This document shows, piece by piece, positions 46,773 to 58,595 of a stretch of DNA of 64,000 nucleotides. Source of the DNA: Pezicula radicicola. Lineage: Eukaryota > Ascomycota > Leotiomycetes > Helotiales > Dermateaceae. Position numbers and translations under genes: made by a program. Position 1 is the stretch's first letter; the number at the start of each line of letters is the position of its first letter. The stretch lies in the NCBI GenBank assembly GCA_003008705.1, contig PDUO01000002.1, positions 1,134,898 through 1,198,897 of the forward strand, written 5' to 3'. The notes beneath the pieces are model-generated. The model ran no database searches, was not told where the DNA came from, and saw only the letters and a program-made list of their open reading frames with translations.

Positions 46773-48561
46773 ACAACTCGCCTTGCTACGAACCGATCTC
46801 TCTACCTCAACGATATCCAATTTTCCGTTCATCATTCCTTCGCCTGTCTTCCTCCACACACCGGGATGTATTTCCCAATGCTACTCGATACGAAAAACAC
46901 AATCAATCTGGGCTGGAGTATGATGGATTTGAAATGAGGGCTTTTTGAGATGGGAAGGAGGATAAAAATTCTTTGCAATGGATCGTTTTGTTGGGAGGGT
47001 ATTGATGAACATGGCAATCTGGGTTGTGTGCATGGCTTGCATACGGGGTTCTTTTACCAAATCTCTTTCTCCTTGAAGGCGTCACCTTTGGGATGTAGCA
47101 CAACGAACCGAATGAATTGCCCTGCTTTCTCCATCATTTAAGCTGCCACTCAACGGTCTTTTGGTGAAGTCGTCTGGACTCTGAGAGCTATGTGCTCTTT
47201 CTGGCTACCTAGGAATAGGACAAGTACTCGTGGGGGTATCTTTTGGTTTTGTCTGATCTTCCTTTACCTTTTGATCATCGTTTATGCTGTTATTACAACC
47301 CCTTCCAAGGCCAATGCAGGAAGTAATCTGCATCATAATTCCAGATTTGGTCAATCAGGGAATCCACAACCAGCTATTTTTCATTCAGAACGTCAACCCT
47401 AAGCTTCCAGGGTAGCTTTAAGGAGTTGTAGCGATCTTTCCTACTACCCTAGCCACATCATCCAAAGATGAGACATAGTGGATGTTATCCAACAGTAAAT
47501 GTAGGACCGTAGCTTTCCCACCGATCTTATTACAAGAAGGCCAAACTTGTACATGTGACGAGTTAAAAGGCCATAGTTCTTCCTCCCTTTCATTATGCCC
47601 AGTGCTTGAGCTATTGTAAAGTAAGAATACCACTAGCATCTTCAGTCACTCTGCTACTGCATTTAGTAGACCAAGACGTTTACGGAGGCTACAATATCAT
47701 AACCAGCAACCTATCTTCCATCATAAGCAATAATCTATACCCAAGATCTAGTTCCTACCAAAAGCACAGCTGTGAATTAGAAAAACCAATTAGAAAACTA
47801 TTTGAATCACATTTCCAACAAATTCCAATTGATCACCCTACTTTGATTCTATTTGAAGCATCTATGATCTAACAAAGAGAAAAAGGCCAATAAAGAAACA
47901 ATCGTTGTTCTTATTCCACCAAAGCTACCACAGAAGTACATGTTCAATCCTCCTGTCCAAGTATTATTAATAGCTACCCACCACTTCTAACATCAATTTA
48001 CTTTCTTCATCACCAACAAAGGAACTCAAGGTACAAGGAGATGATAAGCCGTGGTTCAATGTTCAAGGCTCGTATCTACAGTACAGAGCAGTACTTCCGC
48101 GGCGTTTTCTTTTATATATCTTATACAAAGATCATCCATATAAATTGATTGGCAATTATATTGCGATATGTACAATATTTCCCATTACTCTGCAAAACTT
48201 TAGCAGTAATTAGATGTCTTGTATTAAGAGCAGAAGCAAAGAAGAGGCTATGGGAATGATTTAAGGAACTAAGCTGGATAACGGTTGTAGTTAAAAACAG
48301 TTGAATTGTACAGCCGGAGTAAATGTAGATAAAAATTATCTAAGTATTAAGTCTCTATAGGGGAACTTGGGCCTAGTAATGTGGTCGTTCACTGGATTAA
48401 AAGACGCTAGTGATAGCTAACAAAGGTCAATGTCATAACGGCTTCAGCATGTGCAAAACTGGCGCCAAACTTCACATTCTATGATTAGATTCGGGCAGTG
48501 AATGCTACAAAATTTTGATCGCACAATCACACAATGGAAAGAGAAATTAATGAGAAACTTT
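46773..48561. other. Gap without recognised gene
   Basis: 3' flank of eL39, then AT-rich sequence. No supportable gene on either strand. Confidence 0.5.
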
Positions 48562-48830
48562 TCATTTATTGATGTCATCATCTACTGATAAGCCGGTGGT
48601 GTACTGCAACCAGCGAAGCCCAGCAGATACAAGAATGCCCAGAACCGTAAACTCCATAATACCGGATCCAGGCTGTAAAAAAAAAGCAAAAGAAAACTCT
48701 CCAGATGTGATATGCCACACCGTCTCACTACCGAAGTGGTGATGTTCCAGACCAGTCCTCCAGCCAAACCAAATGAAACACCGTAGCAATGCGATGGATC
48801 ACCACCCTCAAAAGAAAACCGTGCTGTCAT
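48562..48830 (-). CDS. Candidate small two-helix membrane protein
   Basis: A 69-residue protein is obtained from exons 48830-48732 and 48672-48562 across a gtagtg...ttttacag intron with a strong polypyrimidine tract. Two hydrophobic stretches are visible, CYGVSFGLAGGLVWNI and IMEFTVLGILVSAGLRWL, followed by an acidic end (SVDDDINK). I do not recognise it. It begins only 80 bp after the SKP1 stop on the same strand, so it could equally be SKP1 3' UTR. Confidence 0.35.
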
Positions 48831-48910
48831 CCATGCCGAAAGACCAAGCCCAGTCAGATCTCAATGTATGTGCAGCTATCCCGATGAACTTTAAGAAGGC
48901 TTTTTGGAAT

Positions 48911-49600
48911 TTAGCGATCCTCGGCCCACTCGTTCTCGCGACGAATTTGTTCTTCCTCCTCAGGGGTGAAGTCGTTGGTGATGTTAAAAGTCTTTCGGAT
49001 CTCCTCAGGAGACTTTCCTTTGATCATGTTCGCAACTGTCTTGCAGCCGACATCAAGGAGGGGCTTGATATCGAGATAGTTGGATGCCTGTGACGGAAAT
49101 TAGCTCGGTGTAGGCTTCGGGCATATAAGCTGGCACTTACGAGAATGATCTCGAACAACATCTCCTGATCAACCTGCATGAACTTTTGGTCCCACTCCTC
49201 AATATCGGTAGTCTTCTTGCGAGAGTCGGAGTCATCGTCTGCTGTAGTTGGTGGGTCGGCTTTGTGGTGCTCGCACCATTCAATGACCTTGCGGAGGACC
49301 GCCTCATTGACCTGTGCGCACGAATGTCAGGGCTGAAGATGGAAGAGGTGAAGGTGATATATGGGCTTACATTGGGAATTGGAATCTCCTGTTCAAGGGG
49401 AGCATCGCCAAGATCCTCAATCAAGTTCTTGATTAGGAGCGAGCGTTCCGCGACCTGACGATCTATCGAGGAATGTCAGTCATATATTGCACGCGTGGTG
49501 GAGTGGGAGCGCAGTATGGCGCGGGGTACCAACCGACTGTAATTGTGACATGGTCGTTGCTAAGAAGCTTGAGCTTCTGGGTCTCGGTATCGGCAGACAT
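48911..49600 (-). CDS. SKP1: Skp1, core subunit of SCF ubiquitin ligase
   Basis: Adaptor joining F-box proteins to cullin-1. Four exons give about 168 residues. The BTB/POZ-like N-terminal half has [14 protein letters not shown], then [18 protein letters not shown] and [20 protein letters not shown]. The F-box-binding C-terminal helices are [60 protein letters not shown] and [18 protein letters not shown], all close to the family consensus. Intron 1 has the less usual donor gttggt. Confidence 0.97.
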
Positions 49601-50902
49601 TATGAAGAGGGTTGAAGTGTTTTACGGGTTTGTGTTTGAAAGGTGGTCGTATGGAGATATGATGTTCTGTGGATGTTGGATGATGGAGTAGGAAGGATGA
49701 TGTGGAGGAGAAGTCGTGAGCTTTTGAATTGAAGGTGCGGCAATGACGCTAATTTAGCGTGGGTCAGTCCGATTCACCATTGCAGCCTTGGGAGTTGGAG
49801 GACAATAGGATGAGTCTTTGACCGCCTGCGAATGCAAACGAATGGCTTCCGGAAATAGCCAGAAATAGGCGTCAATAGGCAGCAAAGCGTTTGAACTCTT
49901 TGTTCTCTTTGATAACGTGCAGTGCGCAAACGGTAAATTTAATGACGGTAGACTACCTATGTACCGGCCAGCTTGAACCGTCTACGAAGTACCTGCCGAC
50001 CTAATAATTCCCTCCGTCCTTACTGTACAAAGTACCCCATACCTAGTAGCTAGGTAGGGAAGGGAACCCACACATTATTGACCTCGGGAGTCTTGCCGGC
50101 AGCCTTGTCCTCAGCCTTTCACCTCACTTCCTTCTTGACGTGCTTGTATCTTGCACAATTGCAGTCATCCCAGGGTCCGCACAGTAAAGGACAAATACAA
50201 AGAAAGGTATCCAGAACATTCCCATAGGCTTGTCTTCAGAGTGCATGTGCTCCACCATAGTGAGTGCAGTATACAAACTATACATCGCTTCCTATTTCGT
50301 TCCAACAACAAAGCCGTCCTTATTACCTTTCACCATGGAAACCCAAAGTTGTTGACGTCGCATGGTCTCTTTCTTTCTGGATATGATGCCTGATACTGGA
50401 TCGCTCGCTACAGCAGAAGGGATCACCCGTCCAAGAGAAAGAGAAACCAGCCGTGCTCGCAGCGCCTGATCATGGTCTCACAGTTTGTGGAGATGAAAGA
50501 GTGTACGGAGTTCAAAGGATGATATATTAATTCTCTGCACAACTCCAAAGTTCCATATGGTTTTATTACATACCATTTCATAAATGCGCACGTCTCTCGC
50601 ATCTTCCAAGTTCCAACAACAGAAAAAAAGTCCCCGGACCCTGTCTATTGACGGTTATCAGCTTACCTCAGTAAGGCTCACTTATTCTACCACTAACCCC
50701 TGTAAAGTCAACCGCGAATTCCCATCCCGTCCCTGGGACGGCAACAAAGTGTCTCCCAACGTTTCGACCACGCGATTCTTCTCCACAGATTGGCAGCATT
50801 ACCAATGCTCACGGTCGTACATATACCGGTACCGCGTCCGCGTCGTCTCCAAATATCAAAAGACAGATGTTCGACGTGAACATCATTGACCGACCATAAA
50901 AA
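49601..50902. other. Divergent intergenic region SKP1/SMP3
   Basis: 1.3 kb between two divergent start codons. No gene recognised. Confidence 0.5.
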
Positions 50903-52650
50903 ATGTGGAGGCGCGCATACCTGTTCCTGGTGCTTGTGAGGTTATATTTTGCTCTGACTCCGAGCTACCTACATCCAGATGAGAACTTTCAGGGGCCCGA
51001 GGTGATAGCTGGTACGTGTCTCTTGATCGATGGCGACAGCGGCATTCTGGCGCATAACTGCAAGATGCGCCGCAAAAGAGCTACAATGCGCAATTTGGAG
51101 CTTTCAAAGCTAACCTTGCGCTCAACCAGGCCAAATTTTCAGCTATCCAGTCAAGCTGACCTGGGAATTTACCTCCGATGCCCCCGTACGAAGCGTCTTT
51201 CCATTATGGCCTGCCTACGGTCTTCCAATGCTCCTCCTTCGTTGGCTGTGGATCGGGAATGGGAATGATGGCGAGGTCCCCCCTATCGCTGTATTCTGGA
51301 CCCTGCGCATATTGATGTTTGCGCTGAGCTTCGTTCTGGAGGACTGGGCTATACATGACCTTGTTCAGTCTTCACGGCATCGACGGCATGCAGTTCTGCT
51401 GGTTGCTTCCTCTTACGTTACCTGGACGTATCAGACCCATACGTTTTCAAACTCGATAGAAACACTAGCTGTGGCTTGGAGTCTTGTCCTTATTCAGAGG
51501 ATTGTCGAAGACAAGGTAGGTGCTCTACCGGCTTTTGGAAGAATCACAATTGACAAACTATACAGCACCGATCCTCACTTTTTGCTTCGTCTATTCTTGG
51601 TTTTGTGGTCGTGTTCGGAATATTCAACCGCATCACATTTCCAGCCTTTTTACTGATTCCTGGCCTTCGGTTGATACCCCATTGTTTAAAAAAGTACAGG
51701 CTTCCCTGGTGTGTCCCTAAGTGACTTATGCTGACCAAACCACCAGACCTTTCTCGTTGCTTTCTATGATTCTTAGTGCGCTTTTTACGACCTTTATTGC
51801 CATCTACCTCGACACGAAGTTCTATACAGACCATTCGGTGACCTGGTCCTACCTGTTCTCTCACCCGACTATAACACCTCTCAATAATCTCAGCTATAAC
51901 TTGGTTTCAAGTAATCTCGCGTTGCATGGATTGCACGCACGTTATCAGCATATACTCTTCAACCTGCCACAATTATTAGGCCCTGCTGCTCTGCTACTGT
52001 TCTTTCGGCCGCATCTTTCGTTGCGCTTCTACTCTGCAGTATCAGGGATTTTCGTCCTTTCCATATTTCAGCATCAAGAGGCGCGCTTCCTACTCCCAAC
52101 AATACCCCTGTTCTTGTCTTCTATTCAGTTGTCAAGAAACCGAACACGTCTCCGAATTTGGACCTGGGCATGGATTATTTTCAATGTCTTTTTTGGCATT
52201 TTAATGGGCGTATATCACCAAGGTGGTGTCGTGCCTACTCAGGTGTTCTTGAGCAAGCAGGCCGATGCTACTCAGGCTATATGGTGGAAGACCTATAGCC
52301 CCCCAATCTGGCTGCTGGATGGTAAGAATGAAGTCCTGAACACTCACGACATCATGGGCTTAAAAAGCGAACTCATGCTTGGAGAACTCGAACGCTTGGC
52401 TCCATGTCATGGCCAAAACCAAAATGGGACTTATCTCATAGCGCCATTATCAGCAACATTTCTGGACAAGTATGTCTTGAATGAAACGGATGACTTTAAA
52501 TTTGAGGAAGTGTGGCGCCATAAACAACATGTAAACTTGGATGACCTTGATTTTGGCGACGATGGCTTTTGGCCTACTCTAAAAAGAGTTATTGGAAGAA
52601 GGGGCATTGCAGCTTGGAAAGTCACCAAGAACTGTCCATTGGAGCAGTAA
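50903..52650 (+). CDS. SMP3: GPI mannosyltransferase 4 (Smp3/PIG-Z)
   Basis: ER multi-pass dolichol-phosphate-mannose-dependent enzyme adding the fourth mannose to GPI anchors. Roughly 520 residues in four exons; introns lie at about 51014-51131, 51516-51565 and 51697-51746. The GT22 signature is near the N terminus: [17 protein letters not shown], with the HPDE motif in the first luminal loop. [20 protein letters not shown] follows, then [37 protein letters not shown], and [17 protein letters not shown] with [14 protein letters not shown], which resemble conserved segments of the family. The later exons carry multiple hydrophobic helices. Confidence 0.93.
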
Positions 52651-52953
52651 TAGTAATAATAATGATAGATAATGAAACTCGTTCTACTCAGTCAGAGGAG
52701 ACACGTGGGGTTTTATGTTCGAGGCTCTCAACATTTGAATTCGGCTCAAGGCTGATCTGCCGTCACCCCACGTCCCGCACAGCGGGCCCTGGCATGGGAA
52801 ATGCACTAGATGATGCATAAGTGCATACCCTAAATGTACCCGATAGTGTGGGGGTTATTTTCTTCAATAAGGCTACCCAAAAAGTTGTCTACAATCGTTA
52901 CGAGGGCTTAAGATGTAATACACAACCGAACACAACTCTCCTCCATCCTCTAC
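52651..52953. other. Short spacer between convergent stops
   Basis: 303 bp separate the SMP3 and acyl-CoA dehydrogenase stop codons. No gene. Confidence 0.5.
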
Positions 52954-54763
52954 TCACAACTTGGCGCTACCCCCAGGTCTCTCCATCTCAGTCTCGAGCT
53001 CCTTCGTCTTCCTCTGAAAATTCTTCACCAACTGTCTAATAGCAAGATCCAACATAACATCCTCACTACCCCCAGGTATCCTCGCTCCAGGCACCTCTCT
53101 CAACACTCTCTCTACCAACTCTCCTTGTCCAGATGTCGTATATCCGTTCCCTCCGTAGAGCAGAACAGCTGTATTGGCACAGAGTGCGAGAACGCGACCA
53201 GCTTGAGCTTTAGCGAGTGCTGTTAGGCCACCCAGTTCGGCGTTGGCTTGGGATTCGTTGAGTTTGGTCATCATGTAGACGAAGTTTTCTATCCACTGGT
53301 GGGATAGGTGTTAGTGCCTAGCATCGTTACGAGGCAAGGGAGCCAAGGAAATGATACGCTTACAGCCCAGTGTGCCTCCAGCTCTGCACCGCATTTCGCC
53401 AGACGATGTCGTACGACGGGTTGGTCCATTAGGGTCTTGCCGAATGCTTCTCTTTTCATGCAGTATTCAAAGGCGTTGCTGATTGCTACTCGAGAGAGGC
53501 GGTTTACGCTTATTGCTAGAATTAAAATTTAGAAATGTGTATTGTTAGAAAAAAAAAGCATGGTGGGCAGAAAACGTGTCGTCCACTTCAGCTCCGGGTA
53601 TAGTTGGACAACTTACAGATAGTGAGTCTCTCGTGGTTGAAGTTTTGCCTGGGGTTAGAATTTAGTATGGCTTCCTTCAGGAAAGGAAATATCCCATTGA
53701 GATCCCACTTACATCACATATTTCATTCCCTGGCCTTCCGTGCCAATGAGATTCTCTACTGGCACTTTGACGTCGTCGAGTTCAATGAACGTTGTTCCAG
53801 CCGAGAACTGCCCTCCAACCTTGATACGTCTCATAGTCACTCCTGGTGTGTCCAAAAGTGGTACAACGAGCATGGAGAGACCTGACGGCCCCGGGCCGCC
53901 AGTTCTTACAGCCATGCTGGCATACTGGCTCCAGAGACCGTTCGTAATCCTATCACCATCGTCATCAGTCATCTGGTACACAATATCTCACATACACCCA
54001 GCTCGAAGAAGGGCCGCATGGAATCACGCAAACATACCACTTCTTGGTTCCATTTACAATAAAGTGCTTCCCATCCTTACTCCTCACGGCAGTCGTTGCA
54101 ATATTTGACACGTCGCTTCCAGCACCAGGTTCGGTGATAGCAATACATATCCTCTTACGTCCAGTAATGAGATCCGGCACGAATTTTTCCTTCAATTCCT
54201 CACTTCCGAACTTCAGAATGGGAGGAAGACCGAACGCTATTCCGGTCGTCACGGAACCTGAAGGCCCCATGGATCCTGTGCGAGCCATCTGGTTTTGTTT
54301 TTAGTTTCAGTAGATTTTGCACCCTGGGAAAGGGAGAGTACTTCATCGGCATATATCAGAGTATGTAAGTAGTCATAATCTTCAACTTTCAAACCACCTG
54401 GCAACTCATGAATCCCGCATTTTCTCAACCACTTCACAGGCAGGGGAGCTGATAAATTTGGGACGAGAAAATTGGCTGCTGCAAACTTCGAATATAGATC
54501 CTCTATAGTTTGGAACATTGATGTCAGTGAAATTGTCTTTGCAGGTGGAATCACTTGATTTGGCCGAGGTAAAGGATATTGTAAGAGTATTTATTACCTG
54601 GTACATCGCCAGCTCTTTCCCATTCTCCGCCTTCTGGCATCAAGAGTTCATCAACAAGTGCTCTGCATGTCTTTTGCCATTTTCGGTGCGAATCGTTGTA
54701 GTATGGTGATGGTAATCCCATAAGCCACGGTGGCTCGGAGAAGGGTATGTTGACCTTTGCCAT
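52954..54763 (-). CDS. Acyl-CoA dehydrogenase family protein with C-terminal AKL (probably peroxisomal)
   Basis: FAD enzyme oxidising acyl-CoA at C2-C3. About seven exons. The N-terminal helical domain starts MAKVNIPFSEPPWLMGLPSP. The FAD-binding signature is CIAITEPGAGSDVSNIATTA, with KHFIVNGTKKWITNG beyond it. The middle domain has PGVTMRRIKVGGQFSAGTTF and ENLIGTEGQGMKYVMQNFNH. The C-terminal domain has REAFGKTLMDQPVVRHRLA, and YGGNGYTTSGQGELVERVLR with GGSEDVMLDLAIRQL. Introns are placed near 54604/54500, 54350/54292, 54020/53960, 53709/53650, 53620/53515 and 53370/53300. The protein ends PGGSAKL; AKL fits the PTS1 consensus. There is no mitochondrial presequence. Substrate chain length cannot be told. 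Confidence 0.92.
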
Positions 54764-56055
54764 GCTGTTGAGTGTCGTTGGTATCCTCCCTTACTGAAGA
54801 TAAAGCAATAGATAAAGTGGTGAGAAATTTGGTTCACTAGAAGAATTAATAGACAAGAAGCATCTTATAGCTGAGGATCAAATGCATTAAAGATGGGTTA
54901 CCGGTACCACAGATACTGATGCGGGGATCAGCTCTTACCCCAGATGTGCAGTCTTACCGAGCGCCTTCCGAGGCATCCAGGAGAATATGTCAACATGTAT
55001 GGATTGAGGTTTTGACACGGCGTTACTAACATATTAGTACAACTCAAGTAAACAAGTATACAACATTGATTTCTGCTCACCGGCTTCGAAAAGATTAATA
55101 AGGGAAATACTGCACAAATTTCAACACTCTAGGGCTTTAAAACTTAGTAACGGCTAACAAGGTTAGGAAGGCAAACAAGTTTGGGAAGTTTGAATTCAAA
55201 GCAAACAAAATCACATGCCTTCCGTGCAAACCCATTCCACTTTTGGTTAGTGCACTAAAAAATAGTCTCGCACGGGCCAAGCCAGAAATGTATATAAGCT
55301 CGCCCTCCTCCCAACTTCTTCCTCTTTTCTTTTCTTTCCTCTTTAGCTCTCTTTGCCTATTGGCTTAGATCAAGTGTAGTATCTGTTCTTTTCAGTTTAA
55401 TCTCTGAAATGTTCCTAAGGGAACAATCAATGATTATACTTATTTTTGTTCGTCGGGCTCGGTCCTCTGTGCTTGCGCATGATCGTGGCCCACTGTGTCT
55501 CTGGTATTACACTGCCTCCAGATGACGCGACACTACCTCTTTTCATTGCAATACTTGGCTTGTTCAAGTTTGTGAAGAAGAGATCTGTATGAGGGAGATG
55601 TTGATACGATGCTGCCATTTGTGGTGGATGTAGAGGCGCGTTGTCGAGGAGGAAATTTCGCCTTCCTGCTGTTGTTTTTGGCACCAGAGGCTGGGTGGGA
55701 TATAGAGTCGTCACATCATGATGAAATCTCTGGACAATGCGCTTCTAGCAATAAAGTATCAAACTACTTTCCTTTGATATGGATTTGTCCCCATTCCTCG
55801 ACGATCCCAAAAGGTGCGAACCGAAAGCGGCAAACTAATTTATACAGCCTCCTTGATGAGGATGCACATCAAAGATTACTTGCACCAGAGGTGTACTGCT
55901 GTAGTGCTATTGCTGGAGGATAGCGCTCCTTCCGCAGACGACTCCTATGCTCTGAACTTTACCGGAACCTTATGCCTTCACTTTCCCTGCAGGTTAGCTA
56001 CAAACACATAAGATCGCGGAATCTTTGCTGATCAGTTTGTGGGACAGAGTTTGGG
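54764..56055. other. Gap with a strong promoter-like element
   Basis: Holds a consensus TATA box at 55291-55298 followed by a pyrimidine-rich leader. The first downstream ATGs open only short frames. A minus-strand frame at 55427-55714 (HPPQMAASYQHLPHTDLFF) looks protein-like but has no ATG, and I cannot complete it. A plus frame MDLSPFLDDPKR at 55779 may be the start of the relic described next. Confidence 0.45.
55291..55298 (+). promoter_or_regulatory. TATA box with CT-rich leader
   Basis: TATATAAG followed by about 50 nt of almost pure pyrimidine (55300-55350), the pattern upstream of highly expressed fungal genes. No intact gene follows within 2 kb. Confidence 0.55.
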
Positions 56056-57137
56056 GATCCTACAGATCTTGCAGATCTGGGAGATCAAGGAAAACCGCAG
56101 GTGTCTTCTCCTCCAAAGCACACCAAAGCTACGCCTCCATAATTGCAATCTTCATACTCAGCAAATGATGTTCAGACAATGAAAACCAATGGCAACAGCA
56201 AAGGTGCTTCCACCGTCAACACTTCCCCGAACTCACATGCCAGCAACACTTCTACAATTACAATGCCAGCTTAGGTCGAATTCCCCCAATACGATGAATA
56301 ACAGACTCAGTCGCGACTTGTCATCAGCCAATAGTCCCAATAGTTTGCGGGATTCGCAGAACGGTGGTTATCAATCAATCAATCCAGTCTGCCCTTCAAG
56401 CTAGCGCTCCTCCTTTTGACCCACCCGTTACTCAAAGCATACTCGGCGTCATCAAGTCTGGGGAGCGACAACAATCTCAAGTTCACTGCAGGGCAATTAC
56501 TGGACCAATGCTTTCAGTCGCTCACTTGTAGTAGGTAACTCAATACCAGTTTGGTGATTTGGCCTCTGAAGGATTTGCTGGCTCATCAGAAAATAGGCTA
56601 CCAAACTCACCAGCTCATTATTTCTTCAGATGCCATGTCAAGACAACAGCTTCGAGCCGTCAGTGTCACTTTCGAAGACACTCCTCGCACCTGCAAAATT
56701 GGGAGAGTAGCGTCAAGAATGATCAGAAATATGTTCACGATATCAAGAATCGTTCGCACGCTTTGGATACATACGATCACCATCGAACAACGAACACATC
56801 CCGACCGTCCCATGGGCCGGACAGTCAAAATTCGGGCCTAAAGCTTACATCGACAGTGAATGCCCAGCATCTCGTTCGGAGTCTGCTTCCTCTCATACTG
56901 AACATGCCGGGCCAGCCAGAGGAGTATAAGTTAGGAGAGAACACAACGTGAAGGACTGGATCCAGTGCTGAAGACGTAAAGTTTCTTTTCTCTAAAGGAG
57001 CGTTCCAGGTTCTTGGAGAGGTCACGAGGCTGTTGTTGGTGTGTAAGAAGGAACTCCATATTGTTCAAGAGAAGACTCGACTACAGGATTTCGTACCGCA
57101 GAATTTTGAGGAGTCCGCAAACCAGTGTCGGCTGTAA
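56056..57137 (+). pseudogene. Decayed coding relic, Ser/Asn/Gln-rich, unknown family
   Basis: One frame reads GDPTDLADLGDQGKPQVSSP, then a TAA stop, MKTNGNSKGASTVNTSPNSH and further stops (TAG, TAA, TAG, TAG). The frame changes near 56370, inside a (tcaa)n stretch. The new frame runs to 57137: SAPPFDPPVTQSILGVIKSG, a TAG TAG pair at 56529-56534, LKLTSTVNAQHLVRSLLPLI, a TGA at 56949-56951, and FLFSKGAFQVLGEVTRLLLV. Eight stops and one frame change in a protein-like sequence indicate a dead gene. I do not recognise the family. Gln-rich context suggests CAA/CAG to TAA/TAG changes, that is C-to-T in CpA. Confidence 0.5.
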
Positions 57138-57576
57138 CGCATGCCACTCTTTTATTCCTTAAAATTGATAGAGTTGTGGTAATGTTAGCTCTCAAAAAGT
57201 CCCAAAAGAGCTGCTACCACGAGACGCCATACTCTCAACTGGAGTTACCGTACGAATTGGTTTATAAGAAATCATTGTGAATAGCCATCTATTCAGACAT
57301 AAGAGATGGAGTTAAGAATCTCACTTGAGATGAGTACCTTAGTTGGCTTAGGGTACTTTGAATGTTTCGACGTTTTAGACCTATTTTGTGGATCTTAAAG
57401 ATTAGCACTTAGGAAACATTGAGTCACTTCGAAAACCTTAGGGGGTTGGTACTTGTAGTAACATTTGGCTTCGTATCTTCAGTTAACAGGTAGCTTAACT
57501 AAATCGTATTTGAAGGATGCAGCAAACAGTAATGCCTACGACCATGGTATTACCTCATAGCTTCTCTCTTCTTGTC
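57138..57576. other. Gap, AT-rich
   Basis: No gene seen. Confidence 0.5.
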
Positions 57577-57981
57577 TCAGTACATATGTCCCTTAGTGTT
57601 AGCATCAATATCGGTTTGAATGTTATTGACCACCTCTGAAATCATCAACAGGAATTTTCTCGTTTCCTGACACAACTGCTTCTCGACATCGTGCCACCTT
57701 GAAATCATATTCTCGTACCAGTGCTCGTGTTCGCATAGTGGTAGTCTCATCTTTTGACACAACCGCTTCATGACATCGCTTCCCGTCATTCTAGGTGGAC
57801 ACGGACACTCTGACAGAAAGGAACTAAAGGCTGTGACAGCATATTGTAGCCAAGTTTTTCTGCAAGAACTTTTAAATCCTACTGTGCCTACCGACGTTTC
57901 TGCTCTACCTTGCAAAATATACCGTTCTGTTTCTATGATCCAGAACTTTAAATCTTGTCTCGTTTCAGATCCCCACATCAT
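57577..57981 (-). CDS. Hypothetical protein, 134 residues
   Basis: Intronless frame from the ATG at 57981 (MMWGSETRQDLKFWII) to 57577, preceded by a stop. It has no signal peptide or membrane segment. It has six cysteines (for example SECPCPP) and a helical, charged C-terminal half (HWYENMISRWHDVEKQLCQE). No family recognised, and the surrounding DNA is gene-poor and partly decayed, so this could be chance. Confidence 0.35.
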   Translation of the reverse strand: MMWGSETRQDLKFWIIETERYILQGRAETSVGTVGFKSSCRKTWLQYAVTAFSSFLSECPCPPRMTGSDVMKRLCQKMRLPLCEHEHWYENMISRWHDVEKQLCQETRKFLLMISEVVNNIQTDIDANTKGHMY

Positions 57982-58090
57982 CCCAATCTCGTCCCATCAC
58001 GACTAGGAACTTCCAAGTAACCAAATCCTACGTTCTAGAAGTATACAACGGTCCATTATAACCTCACTCACTCTTTGCATTTGCATCTTG

Positions 58091-58098
58091 TATAAGTA
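58091..58098 (+). promoter_or_regulatory. TATA-like box (TATAAGTA) of the small secreted protein
   Basis: 180 bp upstream of the ATG at 58278, followed by a CT-rich leader and a short A-rich stretch just before the start. Confidence 0.45.
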
Positions 58099-58277
58099 GC
58101 TGTAAAGCACTAAGTAATTTTCTCTCAACCATTCAACTTCATATCCATAGTCTTCTCACTTGTCTAATTCTACTACTATATTCCATTCTCTAAATCGTTG
58201 TCCGGTACAACCCAAATAATTACCTACTATCCTTCCAAATACAAACAAACCACTCTTTCCAAAAAACAAAAACAAAA

Positions 58278-58595
58278 ATGCGTTTCTCACTCATCACCCT
58301 CGCTGTCACCATCATGGCCGGACAAGCCTTAGCAGGTATATAAAATCATCTCACCAACTCCCTATGGAGTAAAACCAAAATAGTCACTCCTCTCAAAGTC
58401 CGCGGCGATGCCTTCTCTGATTTCGCAAACGGCGTCGGTGCTTCAACAGAAGCAGCATCACCAAACGCAGGACAACCTTGTACTGGTTCGGTTCAAAATC
58501 TTCAGATGCAGGGTACTTGTACTGCGAATGGAAAATGTGGGATTAATATCCTTCCGAATGAGTTTGCTCCGGTTCCTAGTGATGATTGTGCTTAG
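58278..58595 (+). CDS. Small secreted cysteine-containing protein (effector-like)
   Basis: 89 residues from two exons (58278-58335 and 58384-58595; 48-nt intron). The signal peptide is MRFSLITLAVTIMAGQALA. The mature chain begins near VTPLKVRGDAFSDFANGVGA and has four cysteines in PCTG, GTCTANGKCG and DDCA, so two disulphides are likely. It is rich in Ala, Gly, Asn and Thr, lacks an enzyme motif and is not recognised. The ATG context (aaaaacaaaaATG) is good. Size, secretion and cysteines fit the usual description of candidate effectors, but a structural or antimicrobial role is equally possible. Confidence 0.75.

Noticed and set aside
55427..55714. A minus-strand frame with protein-like sequence (HPPQMAASYQHLPHTDLFF)
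   Set aside because: It has no ATG, and I could not find upstream exons. It could be a last exon, but the support is too thin to call.
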